From Oxalobacter sp. (GTDB taxonomy: Bacteria; Pseudomonadota; Gammaproteobacteria; Burkholderiales; Burkholderiaceae_D), in contig JAFWUI010000043.1 of the NCBI GenBank assembly GCA_017524145.1, forward strand, positions 62,001 through 126,000: a DNA stretch of 64,000 bases, in the 5' to 3' direction. The notes beneath the pieces were generated by a model. It saw nothing but the letters and a program-made list of their open reading frames with translations. It searched no databases and was not told the DNA's origin. Positions 27,434 through 36,715 of this stretch are shown here, piece by piece. Position numbers and translations under genes: made by a program. The first letter of the stretch is position 1. Every line of letters starts with the position of its first letter.

Positions 27434-28381
27434 ATGCTTCATTCTGATAAGGAAATTGACAGGATTATCTGGGAAGCCATCGCAGACAGCGATGCCAGAA
27501 GTGATTTCATCTGTTACATCATCCATAGTCCCAATGGGGCAGCGCATCTGGCAGAAGCCCGTGAAAAGATGATGAAGGCTACCCAGGCAATGACGCCGGC
27601 GGTGAAATACCTGAAAGCGGTGATGGCAATCCGTGACTTGGCGGACAAAGGGGATCCCTGTGCCACTTTCCATATGGGCAAAATCTATTCGTTGGGTATC
27701 GGGGTCGTGCGGGATGTCGCTCAGGCCGTTGAATGGTATGAGAAAGCGATGAAGCTGGATGAGGCCCGGGCATTCAGCAATATGGGCTGGTTCTATCAGG
27801 AAGGTACTGGCGTAGAGAAAGATCCGGTCAAGGCATTTGAGTTGTTGACCCATGCAGGCAATGATGGCGTCCAGTCGGCAAAAACTGCTTCCGGCACGAT
27901 GCTGCTCAAAGGGGAAGGTTGTGAAAAAGATGTCGAAACAGGCATCAAACGGATTGAGGAAGCCTTTGAGGCGGGGTATCTGAATGCCGGCAACCATCTG
28001 GCGGACATCTATTTTGAGGGGACTTGGGTGCCGAAAGACGTGGAGAAAAGCCACGCTTGGCTCCAGAGAGTGGCAGAAGCCGGGGATGAGAAATCCATGG
28101 CAATGCTCGGATACCGGCTGATTGCAGGCACCCATGGCAAGCAGGACATTGATGCCGGGAAAATGTGGATGCAGAAAGCGGTTGACCGGCAGTACCATCC
28201 GGCTTTCCTCTGGTTTGCTTCCCTGTACCGTAAAGGCTTGGGCGTTCCGCAGGATACTGGCAGAATGATTGCTTTGTTGCAGCAGGGTGTTGCCGCAGGC
28301 AGTGCAGAATGTGGACAGGCGCTGGAACAGGTCTTGAAAGAACGGGGAGTGGCAACAAACCGTCCATCCACCTTGCAGTAA
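27434..28381 (+). CDS. Sel1-like repeat (SLR/TPR) protein
   Basis: Encodes a 315-aa alpha-helical solenoid. Sel1-type units occur from about residue 65 on, for example ATFHMGKIYSLGIGVVRD, AFSNMGWFYQEGTGVEKD and AFLWFASLYRKGLGVPQD, each followed by an AxxWxxKA helix; six to seven units can be counted. The N-terminal 60 residues are helical and unassigned. There is no signal peptide, so a cytoplasmic scaffold is likely. It follows the ABC importer genes by 72 bases and could be read from their transcript. The partner is unknown. Confidence 0.88.
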   Translation: MLHSDKEIDRIIWEAIADSDARSDFICYIIHSPNGAAHLAEAREKMMKATQAMTPAVKYLKAVMAIRDLADKGDPCATFHMGKIYSLGIGVVRDVAQAVEWYEKAMKLDEARAFSNMGWFYQEGTGVEKDPVKAFELLTHAGNDGVQSAKTASGTMLLKGEGCEKDVETGIKRIEEAFEAGYLNAGNHLADIYFEGTWVPKDVEKSHAWLQRVAEAGDEKSMAMLGYRLIAGTHGKQDIDAGKMWMQKAVDRQYHPAFLWFASLYRKGLGVPQDTGRMIALLQQGVAAGSAECGQALEQVLKERGVATNRPSTLQ

Positions 28382-28420
28382 CAGTTTGAGGGATAACGTT
28401 TAAAAGGATGGTTAAGGAAA

Positions 28421-28762
28421 ATGCTGCTTCGTCAATGCGCCATTATTTTCGGCTGTCTGGCAGTTGCTGAACTGTTTGTATATGTTTTTGACATCAATTT
28501 CCCTGCGCCATTGATTGGGATGCTGCTGCTGACTGTCCTGCTGAAGGTAAAAGTCATCAAGTTGGAATGGGTTAAAGGGTTTGCGGATTTCCTGATAGCC
28601 CATATGGGGCTTTTCTTTGTGCCGCCAGGTGTTGCACTGATGCTCTATCTGGACATCATCGAAGCACAACTGCTGCCGATTGTGGCAGCAACCGTCATCA
28701 GTACCTTGTTGGTGCTGGTATCAACGGGTTGGGTCTATCAACTGGTCAGGGGACGGAAATGA
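28421..28762 (+). CDS. lrgA: CidA/LrgA family holin-like protein
   Basis: Encodes a 113-aa, four-helix membrane protein of the CidA/LrgA family (conserved FPAPLIGMLLL and LFFVPPGVALM). In Staphylococcus such proteins affect murein hydrolase activity and programmed lysis; in other bacteria LrgAB homologues work in pyruvate or glycolate transport. AAGGAAA precedes the ATG. It overlaps lrgB by 4 bases, so the two subunits are probably made together. Confidence 0.9.
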   Translation: MLLRQCAIIFGCLAVAELFVYVFDINFPAPLIGMLLLTVLLKVKVIKLEWVKGFADFLIAHMGLFFVPPGVALMLYLDIIEAQLLPIVAATVISTLLVLVSTGWVYQLVRGRK

Positions 28763-29454
28763 TGGATTTCCTCCATAGTGAACTGTTTGCAATCACCCTG
28801 ACCATCGTTGTGTTCTGGATAGGTATGCTGATCCAGCAGAAAACCCGGTTGGTAGCCCTCAATCCCATCCTGATTGCCATTGTGGTCATTATCCTGCTTT
28901 TGAAAGTCTCCGGCACTTCTTACGAAACCTATAACGCAGGCGGTAAATACATCGCTTTCCTGTTGAAGCCAGCAATTGTCGCATTGGGGATCCCTCTGTA
29001 TATGCAGATAGAACAGATCCGGAAACAGACATTGCCAATCTTGGCCTGTCAGTTGACAGCCTGTGTTGTTGGCGCTGTCTCTGCATTTCTGATTGCGGGA
29101 TATCTGGGAGCTTCACAGGAAGTTGCCATTTCATTGGCACCGAAATCAGCGACAACACCGCTGGCGATGGAAGTTGCCAAGATAACCGGCGGTATTCCTT
29201 CCTTGACCGCCATCATCGTCATCCTGACCGGTATCCTCGGTGCTGTCATCGGGCTTCCTTTCCTGAGGCTGGTCGGCATCAGGAGCCCGATTGCCCAGGG
29301 GCTTTCAATGGGAGCTGCTGCCCATGCGGTCGGTACCTCCCATTGCATGGGCAGGAATATCCATCTGGGAACCTATTCTGGTCTGGGGCTGATTGTGAAC
29401 GGTACCCTGACCGGTGTCCTGACACCTTATATCCTCCAGTTGCTGGGCGTTTGA
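28759..29454 (+). CDS. lrgB: CidB/LrgB family membrane protein
   Basis: Encodes a 231-aa polytopic membrane protein (about six to seven segments) with the family signature SLAPKSATTPLAMEVA and the GAAAHAVGTSHC region. It pairs with the LrgA protein encoded just upstream. The start at 28759 is the ATGA overlap with lrgA. It ends only two bases from the convergent MBL gene, so no terminator separates the two convergent units. Confidence 0.92.
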   Translation: MMDFLHSELFAITLTIVVFWIGMLIQQKTRLVALNPILIAIVVIILLLKVSGTSYETYNAGGKYIAFLLKPAIVALGIPLYMQIEQIRKQTLPILACQLTACVVGAVSAFLIAGYLGASQEVAISLAPKSATTPLAMEVAKITGGIPSLTAIIVILTGILGAVIGLPFLRLVGIRSPIAQGLSMGAAAHAVGTSHCMGRNIHLGTYSGLGLIVNGTLTGVLTPYILQLLGV

Positions 29455-29456
29455 CG

Positions 29457-30488
29457 TCAGGGTTGAGTCCGTTGGTAGTAGAGGATGCCGTTTTTCTCCA
29501 TCGGTTTAACCAGCGATTGCTGTTCCAGGTAATTCAGGTGGGCAATGGCTTCTCCCATTGCAAACTGGCACTGATGGGCATCGGTGATATCCCGTTCAAA
29601 AAGGCGCGGCATGATGCCGCAAGCTGTCTGCGGCTGTCTGCAGAGGGACAGGACCAGGTCACAACGGTCCTGATGGTGGCGTTCCAGGAAATCAACCCGT
29701 TCGTGGATGCCGATGAATGGCCGTCCATGGGAAGGCAGGACCAATGTATTGTCCGGCAGTTTTCGGAACTTCTGCAATGAATCCAGGAAATCCTTCAACG
29801 GATTGCCGTCAGGACAGCAGGCGGCAACAGGAACATTGGTGGAGATGCTGGGCAACAGCATATCGCCTGAAATCAGGATATTCAGGCCATTACAGTAAAA
29901 AGCGGCATGTTCATAGGCATGCCCGAATCCAATAATGACTTCCCAAGAAAATCCCCCGATATTGATCCGGTCACCTTCCCGCATCTGATGGTAGGTCTCC
30001 GGCAGGACAGGACAACCCGCTTTCATCGCATTGCCACGTTTCTGGAGTGCAGCCAAACGGGTATCGTCCAAGCCATGGCGTTTGAAAAGCGACAGCATTG
30101 CAGGAATCGAACAATTGCCGATTTGGTTGATATGTGCTTGGGCAGAAAGATATTCCCCCTGAGTCATCCATAATGGCGCACCGGTCTGCTGTTGCAGCCA
30201 CCCAGACAGTCCAACATGGTCTGGATGGCAATGGGTGACAATCTGGCGGTTTAATGGATGGGTTTTAAGGACTTCTTTCCAGATGGCTTTGCCTTTATCC
30301 CAAGTAACCCCGGTGTCAATGCATGACCAGCCGTGTCCATCTTCAATGAGCCAAAGATTGACATGGTTCAAGACAAAAGGCAGGGGCATCCGCAACCACC
30401 GGATTCCCTGCATGACAGAAGCAACCAGCCCGTCATCGGGCGTGTTTTTCCCAAATGGATAACGGATTCCCTGCATCATGCCTGTCAC
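29457..30488 (-). CDS. MBL-fold metallo-hydrolase
   Basis: Encodes a 343-aa metallo-beta-lactamase-fold hydrolase. The metal site [12 protein letters not shown], a downstream His in [10 protein letters not shown], an Asp in ISGDMLLP and a C-terminal His in LPSHGRPF are visible, followed by a winged-helix-like C-terminal segment of about 80 residues. This architecture resembles LACTB2-type hydrolases, but the substrate is unknown. The GTG at 30488 overlaps the rsgA stop (GTGA) and has AGAAGG four bases upstream. ATG codons at 30479 and 30476 are alternatives. It is the last gene of an M48-rsgA-MBL operon. Confidence 0.85.
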   Translation of the reverse strand: MTGMMQGIRYPFGKNTPDDGLVASVMQGIRWLRMPLPFVLNHVNLWLIEDGHGWSCIDTGVTWDKGKAIWKEVLKTHPLNRQIVTHCHPDHVGLSGWLQQQTGAPLWMTQGEYLSAQAHINQIGNCSIPAMLSLFKRHGLDDTRLAALQKRGNAMKAGCPVLPETYHQMREGDRINIGGFSWEVIIGFGHAYEHAAFYCNGLNILISGDMLLPSISTNVPVAACCPDGNPLKDFLDSLQKFRKLPDNTLVLPSHGRPFIGIHERVDFLERHHQDRCDLVLSLCRQPQTACGIMPRLFERDITDAHQCQFAMGEAIAHLNYLEQQSLVKPMEKNGILYYQRTQP

Positions 30489-31378
30489 CAGACCTTCTGT
30501 GCGGATTCGTGCACCAGTTGACGGTAAAGGTCATGGCGCATCTGGCTGATGCTGCCTTCTGCAACGGCTTCAAGGATTGCGCAGCCTGGTTCAGTCAGAT
30601 GATGGCAATTATAGAAGCGGCATTTGCCCAAATAAGGGCGGAACTCACGGAAAGCCCGTTCCAGCCTGCCTTCGGTGAGATGGTATAGCCCGAATTCTTG
30701 GAAACCTGGCGAGTCGATGATGGCAGTGGTCTCATCAAGACGGTACAGGTGGGTGTATGTTGTGGTATGCCGTCCTGAATTCAAGGCGGTTGAGATTTCA
30801 CGGGTGGCAATTTTCACATCTGGAACCAGCAGCTGGATCAGGGTGGATTTACCCATGCCAGATTGACCGATGAGGATGGATGTCTTGCCTTTTATCAGGC
30901 CAGACAGCAGATTCAAGGCATTTCCGGAATCTGCAGTGGCAGAAACTTCATGGACTGGATAGCCCAGCGAAGCATAGAAACCAATCCGTTTCCTGGTTTT
31001 TTCCAGTTGGTCAGGAACATCCACTTTGTTCAGGATGAGATGGACTTCGATGTTTTCAGCTTCAGCGGCAATCAGGGCACGGGAGACAAGGTCATCGGAG
31101 AAAGTCGGTTCCACAGCAACCACAATAATCAACAGGTCAATGTTGGCAGCCAGGAATTTCGATTTGTACTGGTCAGACCGGTAAAGCAGTGAGCGGCGCT
31201 CTTCGATGGATTCAATGACGGCCTGTCCACGGGCCATCGGCTTGATTTGGACAATATCTCCGACAGCGACATTGCTTTTCTTGCCCCGTGTCATGCATTG
31301 CAGGGTTTCGCCATCATGTTCAGCGACATAGTGGCGTCCATGGGCAGAGATGATTTGTGCGGTCAGCAGTTCTTTCAT
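30485..31378 (-). CDS. rsgA: ribosome small subunit-dependent GTPase A
   Basis: Encodes a 297-aa circularly permuted GTPase that checks 30S subunit maturation. An N-terminal OB fold is followed by the permuted GTPase motifs: NKVD (G4, residues 117-120) comes before GQSGMGKST (G1, 171-179) and [10 protein letters not shown] (G3). The C-terminal zinc site shows [14 protein letters not shown]. It overlaps the upstream M48 protease gene by four bases and the downstream MBL gene by four bases. A similar neighbourhood of rsgA with an M48 protease and orn is common in betaproteobacteria. Confidence 0.96.
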   Translation of the reverse strand: MKELLTAQIISAHGRHYVAEHDGETLQCMTRGKKSNVAVGDIVQIKPMARGQAVIESIEERRSLLYRSDQYKSKFLAANIDLLIIVVAVEPTFSDDLVSRALIAAEAENIEVHLILNKVDVPDQLEKTRKRIGFYASLGYPVHEVSATADSGNALNLLSGLIKGKTSILIGQSGMGKSTLIQLLVPDVKIATREISTALNSGRHTTTYTHLYRLDETTAIIDSPGFQEFGLYHLTEGRLERAFREFRPYLGKCRFYNCHHLTEPGCAILEAVAEGSISQMRHDLYRQLVHESAQKVW

Positions 31379-32634
31379 AGGTTTTTCAGTCGGGTCAGAT
31401 GTGCAATGCGGATGCTGGCAGGGGGATGGGAATCATAAAACGCCGAATAAAGGGCATCAGGTGTCAGCGTCGCTGCATTGTCTTGGTACATTTTGACGAG
31501 GGCACTGATGAGGTATTGTGCATCGGTGTACTGTGCTGAGAAGGCATCGGCTTCAAATTCATGTTTGCGGGAACTCATCGACAGGATGGGCGACAGGAAA
31601 AAGGAGAAGACCGGCAGAGTCAGTGCAAACAGGATCAATGCGGTCATGTCGGTTGCCATGGCAGCATCTGTGCCCAGTCCTGCATAGAACCATGGTTGTG
31701 TTTTCAACCATCCCAACAGTGCGAGGAAGCCCAGTGAGATAAGGAACGATACGCCAATCCGCTTGGTGATGTGCCTGAGTTTGAAATGACCCAGCTCATG
31801 TCCCAGGACAGCTTCAATTTCTTCTGCTGTCAGCTGCTTGATGAGGGTGTCAAAGAAGACAACCCGTTTGGCTGACCCCATGCCGGTGAAATAGGCGTTG
31901 CCATGGGCGCTCCTTTTTGAACCGTCCATGACAAACAACCCTTTTGCCTTGAATCCGGTGCGTTGCATCAACTGTTCAATCTTCGTTTTCAGGGTTTCAT
32001 CTTCCAATGGCTGGAATTTGTTGAACAGGGGAGCAATGAAGGTTGGATACAGGAACAGCATCAGGAACTGGAATGCACACCATAAGAACCATGCATAGAG
32101 CCACCAGAAATCCCCGGTTTTGCCCATGACCAGCAGAAGCACCCAGAGCAGTGGCAGTCCAATCAAGATACCGAGGAGGGTACTCTTGACTAAATCGTTG
32201 AAAAAAAGGCCGGGTGTCATTTTATTGAAACCAAACCGTTCTTCAACCACGAATTGCCGGTAATAATCAAAAGGGATGCTGATGATGCCTGAAATGGCGA
32301 AGACAGCTGCTGCCAGTGCAATCTGGTAAACCATGCCATCTCCCAGCCAGCGGGATAGGGTGTTGCTGATGAATTGGAGACCGCCACCAAGAGTGAACCC
32401 AAGCAGGATTGCCGTATCTACAGCAAGGGAGAAAAAGCCGAACCGCAGTTTGGCAGTGGTGTAATCCCCCGCTTTCTGGTGTGCGGCAAGGGAGATGGAA
32501 TTGGCAAATTGCTCGGGGACTTGGTTGCGGTGAGTCTGGACAGCATGGAGTTGACGCATTGCCAGCCAGCAACGGGCAATGACGGTGGTTGCCAGAAAGC
32601 AAACAAAAAGGATGGTAAAAGCAGACGCTGGCAT
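31375..32634 (-). CDS. M48 family integral-membrane zinc metallopeptidase (Ste24/HtpX-like)
   Basis: Encodes a 419-aa polytopic membrane protease of the Ste24 (CAAX protease type 1) group. The active site HELGH is at residues 279-283, with a third Glu ligand in the [10 protein letters not shown] helix. Several membrane segments flank an N-terminal domain of about 190 residues. It probably degrades damaged membrane proteins. An in-frame ATG at 32670 would add 12 residues but leave only 16 bases to the divergent orn start, so 32634 is preferred. Its stop overlaps rsgA (ATGA). Confidence 0.9.
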   Translation of the reverse strand: MPASAFTILFVCFLATTVIARCWLAMRQLHAVQTHRNQVPEQFANSISLAAHQKAGDYTTAKLRFGFFSLAVDTAILLGFTLGGGLQFISNTLSRWLGDGMVYQIALAAAVFAISGIISIPFDYYRQFVVEERFGFNKMTPGLFFNDLVKSTLLGILIGLPLLWVLLLVMGKTGDFWWLYAWFLWCAFQFLMLFLYPTFIAPLFNKFQPLEDETLKTKIEQLMQRTGFKAKGLFVMDGSKRSAHGNAYFTGMGSAKRVVFFDTLIKQLTAEEIEAVLGHELGHFKLRHITKRIGVSFLISLGFLALLGWLKTQPWFYAGLGTDAAMATDMTALILFALTLPVFSFFLSPILSMSSRKHEFEADAFSAQYTDAQYLISALVKMYQDNAATLTPDALYSAFYDSHPPASIRIAHLTRLKNL

Positions 32635-32686
32635 TTTGTCTGTGAGAAAATGTGCCTGTATCGTTAACATCGGTAAGGAAAGGATT

Positions 32687-33286
32687 ATGTCACAACCTGA
32701 AGGAGTACAGGCAGCGTCTGTCGAAAATAAACCTGTGGAAAAAGGGTCAAAGGATATGAATCTGGTCTGGGTTGATATGGAGATGTCAGGCCTGGATCCT
32801 GAGAAGGAGCGTATCCTTGAGGTGGCGCTGATTGTGACTGATCCCGAACTGAATGTGATTGCTGAAGCACCGGTCTATGTCATCCATCAGAGTGATGAAC
32901 TGCTGGATAAGATGGATGCCTGGAACAAAGGGACCCATGGCAGATCAGGGCTGATTGACCGTGTGAAAGCCTCGCATGTCACGGAAGAAATGGCTGAGGC
33001 GGCATTGATCAAGTTCCTGCGTCCTTATGTGAGCAAGGGCAAGTCACCTTTATGCGGCAATACGATTGGCCAAGACCGCCGTTTCATGGTCAAGTATATG
33101 CCGAAGCTGGAGGCGTTCCTGCATTACCGTAATATTGATGTTTCTACATTGAAGGAACTGGCACGCCGTTGGCGTCCTGAATTGGTGGATGGTTTCAAGA
33201 AAGCCCAGAAACATACCGCTTTGGCTGATATCCTCGAATCTGTTGAAGAACTGAAATATTACCGGGAGCATTTCCTGAAGGCATGA
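32687..33286 (+). CDS. orn: oligoribonuclease
   Basis: Encodes a 199-aa DEDDh 3'-5' exoribonuclease that degrades two- to five-base RNA fragments and pGpG. The catalytic set is visible: DMEMSGLD (Asp30, Glu32), the middle Asp in [10 protein letters not shown], and HTALADI. Compared with E. coli Orn there is a polar N-terminal extension of about 20 residues; an internal ATG at codon 24 ([10 protein letters not shown]) would give the usual length but has a poorly spaced ribosome site. AAGGAAAGG precedes the chosen ATG. It diverges from the M48 gene. Confidence 0.94.
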   Translation: MSQPEGVQAASVENKPVEKGSKDMNLVWVDMEMSGLDPEKERILEVALIVTDPELNVIAEAPVYVIHQSDELLDKMDAWNKGTHGRSGLIDRVKASHVTEEMAEAALIKFLRPYVSKGKSPLCGNTIGQDRRFMVKYMPKLEAFLHYRNIDVSTLKELARRWRPELVDGFKKAQKHTALADILESVEELKYYREHFLKA

Positions 33287-33320
33287 TTGCACAGGAAATT
33301 TCCTGTGTCTGTGGCAGGGG

Positions 33321-34604
33321 TTACCGGGGTTTTACCAAAGGAGCCAGCAAACGGACAGTCCGTTCTGTTGCGCCATGCTGCTGTTCAGCAAATTGATGGG
33401 CAGCTTTACCCATTGCCAGCCGTCTATCCGGGTCAGTCAGCAGGGCATTTGCCTGTTCCATCAATTCTTGGGCGGATTGGATGCGGATAGCAGCACCAGC
33501 CTTGATGGCATCTTCCGTAATGGCTTCAAAGTTGAAGGTATGGGGACCGGTCAACACGGGTTTTTCAACAGCACAGGGTTCAATCAGGTTCTGCCCGCCC
33601 AGTTTCTCCAGGCTGCCACCGATAAAGGCAATGTCACATGCAGCATAGTACATGAACATCTCACCCATTGAGTCTCCTAACAGGATACGGGTCCCAACAG
33701 GGATATCTTCCGGAAACCCTTCCCTTAAAACTGAGCGTCTGACCATCGGAATCTTGCGCGTTTCCGCCATCTGGGCAACCTCATCGAACCGTTGGGGATG
33801 GCGGGGGACAAGCAGCAGCAAGGCATCTTCCCGAAGCATCGGCAATGCATCCAACAGCTGAGGTTCTTCACCAAGCCGTGTGCTGGCACACATCAGGACA
33901 GGCCGGTTGCCGATAGCGTGGCGTAAACGCAGGCCTTTCTGTAACTTGTCTTCAGGAGGACGGACATCGAATTTCACACTTCCTGTCACAGAAATCTGGT
34001 TGGCTCCAAATTCACTTAACCGGTCAGCATCGGTCTGGGTCTGGGCAGCAACTGCGGAAAATCCCTTTGCGGCTTCTTCCATGATGGATCTGAATTTCTT
34101 GCCTTTACGCAGAGAACGTTCGGAAAGACGGGCATTCACCAATGCCAAGGGTACCTGATGTTTGGCACATTGATGGATCAGGTTTGGCCAGATTTCAGTT
34201 TCCATCAGCACACATAGGCTAGGCCTGAAATGGTTGATAAAACGCGACATCATAAGCCCCGTATCATAAGGCAGGAAAGACTGGATGAGTTTCCCAGACT
34301 GTATTTCTTCAGAAAACAGTCCTGCACCGGTTTCACGTCCGGTCGGTGTCATGCAGGTCAGCAGGATCTGGCTGTCAGGAAAGGCAGCCATCAGTCCCCT
34401 GACCAGCGGTTCCGCAGCGCGGGTTTCCCCCACCGAAACAGCATGGACCCAAAGCCGCTGTGCGGCAGGTGGGATAGCAGGGTAAAACCCAAGCCGTTCA
34501 GGAACATGCTGGCGGTAACCCGGTTCACGCTTTCCCCGCCAGTAAATACGGAGCAGGACAAACGGCAGGGCAAACCACCAGAGAAAGGAATACAGGTAAC
34601 GCAT
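33321..34604 (-). CDS. waaA: 3-deoxy-D-manno-octulosonic acid (Kdo) transferase
   Basis: Encodes a 427-aa GT-B glycosyltransferase that adds Kdo to lipid IVA at the inner membrane in LPS synthesis. The N-terminal hydrophobic anchor (YLYSFLWWFALPFVLL), ERLGFY with the catalytic Glu, HAVSVGETRAAEPLV, and the C-terminal CMP-binding region (ALLLLVPRHPQRF, FIGGSLEKLGGQNLIEP) match WaaA. Whether it adds one or two Kdo residues cannot be told. It is a single gene, convergent with orn and divergent from the EEP gene. Confidence 0.95.
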   Translation of the reverse strand: MRYLYSFLWWFALPFVLLRIYWRGKREPGYRQHVPERLGFYPAIPPAAQRLWVHAVSVGETRAAEPLVRGLMAAFPDSQILLTCMTPTGRETGAGLFSEEIQSGKLIQSFLPYDTGLMMSRFINHFRPSLCVLMETEIWPNLIHQCAKHQVPLALVNARLSERSLRKGKKFRSIMEEAAKGFSAVAAQTQTDADRLSEFGANQISVTGSVKFDVRPPEDKLQKGLRLRHAIGNRPVLMCASTRLGEEPQLLDALPMLREDALLLLVPRHPQRFDEVAQMAETRKIPMVRRSVLREGFPEDIPVGTRILLGDSMGEMFMYYAACDIAFIGGSLEKLGGQNLIEPCAVEKPVLTGPHTFNFEAITEDAIKAGAAIRIQSAQELMEQANALLTDPDRRLAMGKAAHQFAEQQHGATERTVRLLAPLVKPR

Positions 34605-34727
34605 GGCAGGATTTCTTATACAACTGCCGATATTATCACTGAATTGCCCAGTTCCTGTCTTGAAGCACTCTTGAAAAATTGGTTTGCCATCCTCATAAAA
34701 TCAATATAACCGCAGTAGAATGGACAA

Positions 34728-35540
34728 ATGACCAGCTGGACTGTGATGACCGGTGTTGTCACAGGAAAGGCTCTTCTTCATGCTGATTGGAAAGAGGTTG
34801 GTTTGGAACTCCGTATAGCCACATACAATATCCACAAAGGGGAATCATTTGCCCATCGTCCGATTATCCGGGAATTGAAACGGGCAATCTGTTCATTGGA
34901 TGCAGATATTGTTTTCCTGCAGGAAGTGCAGGGGCGGCATGACCACAAAGGGACATTGTTTGCTCCAGACTGGCATCACAAAGGCCAAGAAGCCTATCTG
35001 GCGGATATGACACAGTATTCTGCCTACGGCAAGAATGCCGTCTATGAATTCGGGCATCATGGCAATGCATTGCTGAGCGTCTATCCCATTGTCAGCCAGA
35101 GAAACACGGATGTTTCAGACCATTCGCTTGAACAGCGGGGAATATTGCATTGCAATATCCAGGTAGGACCCATCCGGATTTACTGTTATGTCGTGCATCT
35201 TGGACTGTTCAAAGGCAGCCGTATCCGTCAGACAAAAGCACTGATTGAGACAGTGAAGCGGTCGGCACCACCTGAATCCCCCGTCATCATTGCTGGTGAT
35301 TTCAATGACTGGCAGGTCAACCTGTCCGGTATGCTGCGGGAAGGGCTGGGGGTCAGAGAAGTGTTTGACGACCTGGATTCAGGTCCTGCAAAGACTTTTC
35401 CGGCGATTTTCCCTTTTTTCAGGTTGGACCGGATTTACACCCGGGGGTTCAACATTACCAGTGCCCGTGTGTTGCGTGGACATCCATGGACACAGCTTTC
35501 CGACCATGCTCCGTTGTTTGCCACCCTCGAAATCGGTTGA
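34728..35540 (+). CDS. endonuclease/exonuclease/phosphatase (EEP) family protein
   Basis: Encodes a 270-aa protein of the EEP fold with RIATYNIHKGES (Asn), FLQEVQG (metal-binding Glu), VVHLGLF, AGDFNDW and a C-terminal SDHAPLFATL. Members cleave phosphodiester bonds in DNA, lipids or nucleotides; the substrate is not predictable here. A TTG at 34803, preceded by AAGAGG five bases upstream, would start the protein right at the domain (ELRIATYN) and may be the true start; the first 25 residues from the ATG are not conserved-looking. It lies just upstream of rnpB. Confidence 0.85.
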   Translation: MTSWTVMTGVVTGKALLHADWKEVGLELRIATYNIHKGESFAHRPIIRELKRAICSLDADIVFLQEVQGRHDHKGTLFAPDWHHKGQEAYLADMTQYSAYGKNAVYEFGHHGNALLSVYPIVSQRNTDVSDHSLEQRGILHCNIQVGPIRIYCYVVHLGLFKGSRIRQTKALIETVKRSAPPESPVIIAGDFNDWQVNLSGMLREGLGVREVFDDLDSGPAKTFPAIFPFFRLDRIYTRGFNITSARVLRGHPWTQLSDHAPLFATLEIG

Positions 35541-35556
35541 TGAGCCAAGATTTCGC

Positions 35557-35584
35557 TTGGTGAATCAACTGCTTATGATAGAAT
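35557..35584 (+). promoter_or_regulatory. rnpB promoter
   Basis: TTGGTG at 35557-35562 and TAGAAT at 35579-35584 are separated by 16 bases, a sigma70-type arrangement. The -10 box ends ten bases before the RNase P RNA 5' end, so transcription would start at the mature end. Confidence 0.55.
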
Positions 35585-35593
35585 AGCGCGCTG

Positions 35594-35920
35594 GAAGCAG
35601 ACCAGACAGCCGCTGGTTTTCCGCTTTGGCGGAAAACGGGAGGAAGGTCCGGACACCATAGGACAGGATGACGGCTAACGGCCGTCCGTCGAAACCCGCA
35701 AGGGATAAGGCGAGGAATAGGGCCACAGAGACGAGCGTATTCAGTTACGGTGAAACGCGGTAACCTCCATCCGGTGCAATTCCAAGTAGGCATGCATTGA
35801 CGTGGTCCGCGGAGCGTGCGGGTAGGAAGCTTGAGCCCATGGGCAACCATGGGTCTAGATGAATGGCTGTCATAGCGCTTCGGCGCCGTAACAGAATCCG
35901 GCCTACCGGTCTGCTTTTTC
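35594..35920 (+). ncRNA. rnpB: RNase P RNA (M1 RNA, class A)
   Basis: The catalytic RNA of RNase P. The start GAAGCAGACCAGACAGCCG and the end GGTCTGCTTT are complementary (P1). The conserved core GGAGGAAGGTCCGGACACCATA, the AGGCGAGGAATAGGGCCACAGAGACGAGC region, GGTGAAACGCGG and the CTAGATGAATGGCTGTC segment match class A RNase P RNAs, as does ACAGAATCCGGCCTA. At about 327 nt it is some 50 nt shorter than the E. coli RNA, mainly in the peripheral arms. The 3' end is approximate; T-rich sequence after 35911 probably acts as terminator. Confidence 0.95.
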
Positions 35921-36164
35921 TTTTCTCCACCCTTTTTCAGGTTTTTTGCCAAAAACAGCCTTGTTTGGCAGGCAAAAAACCTGTTGTCTTTCCGTGATTT
36001 CCTGCCTTTTTTTGACGGAAAAATTCCTGAATTTGATATGTTGCTTTCAGTGTATTTTCTAAGTGTGTGATTTATTTCGTTTTTTACTTTTGTAAATCAC
36101 TAAAAATGAGTCTCTAAGTCATTGAGTTCATTGAAAAAAATTCTTAAAAACTGTCAAAAACCGC

Positions 36165-36193
36165 TTGACCATGCCTGATGTATCCCATAAAGT
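36165..36193 (+). promoter_or_regulatory. dcw operon promoter (Pmra)
   Basis: TTGACC at 36165-36170, a 17-base spacer and TAAAGT at 36188-36193 form a sigma70-like promoter 74 bases before mraZ. The -10 box touches the first of four regularly spaced GTG elements, so MraZ binding would block it. The 346-base gap between rnpB and mraZ holds nothing else recognisable apart from AT-rich sequence. Confidence 0.6.
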
Positions 36194-36228
36194 GGGAATA
36201 AGTGTAGATTTGTGTCGTTTTGTGGGAA
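36190..36228 (+). promoter_or_regulatory. MraZ operator, four direct repeats with 10-bp period
   Basis: GTGGG (36192), GTGTA (36202), GTGTC (36212) and GTGGG (36222) recur exactly every 10 bases, separated by A/T-rich spacers. MraZ proteins are known to bind direct repeats of this kind (TGGG or GTG-type boxes with about 5-bp spacers) upstream of mraZ and to repress the dcw operon. The match in spacing, sequence and position is strong. Confidence 0.78.
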
Positions 36229-36266
36229 AAATGGTAACGGATACCACAACACAAAAAGGTATCAGG

Positions 36267-36695
36267 ATGTTCCAAGGGATTTCATTAATCAGTCTGGATG
36301 CAAAAGGGAGGATGACCATTCCTTCCCGGCATCGTGAAGCGTTGCTTGAGCAGTGCGGAGGGCGGGTCACCATTACCCGCCATCCTGACGGCTGCCTGCT
36401 GTTTTTCCCGCGTCCGGTTTGGGAAGACCATCGAAAGAAGATTGCGGCTTGGCCAATGTCTGCACGTGCCTGGCAGCGTATTTTCCTCGGTAATGCATTG
36501 GATGTGGAAATCGATTCCGCAGGACGTATCCTGATTTCCCCTGAACTCAGGGAAGCAGTCGGACTGTCCCGGAAAGTCAAGTTCGTCGGAATGGGCGGTT
36601 ACTTTGAAATCTGGGATCCTTCCAGACTTGAAGCCAATGAAGCCGAGGCCGTCGCTGCTGGTACCCCGGATGTCTTGCAGGAATTTTCTTTTTAA
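36267..36695 (+). CDS. mraZ: transcriptional regulator MraZ
   Basis: Encodes a 142-aa DNA-binding protein with two AbrB-like SpoVT half-domains. Each carries the expected motif: [13 protein letters not shown] near the N-terminus and [13 protein letters not shown] in the second half. It autoregulates the dcw cluster through the GTG repeats just upstream. The start MFQG and AAAGGT before the ATG (36267) match family starts; earlier in-frame starts would run through the operator. It is the first gene of the operon. Confidence 0.96.
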   Translation: MFQGISLISLDAKGRMTIPSRHREALLEQCGGRVTITRHPDGCLLFFPRPVWEDHRKKIAAWPMSARAWQRIFLGNALDVEIDSAGRILISPELREAVGLSRKVKFVGMGGYFEIWDPSRLEANEAEAVAAGTPDVLQEFSF

Positions 36696-36715
36696 AAATC
36701 AGAAACAGCATCGGG

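Noticed and set aside
35455..35952. Minus-strand frame of 165 codons.
   Set aside because: It runs antisense through rnpB, which is a structured RNA; no protein features.
36165..36266. An upstream in-frame start extending mraZ by 34 codons.
   Set aside because: The extension would be encoded by the promoter and operator, and MraZ proteins start at MFQG.
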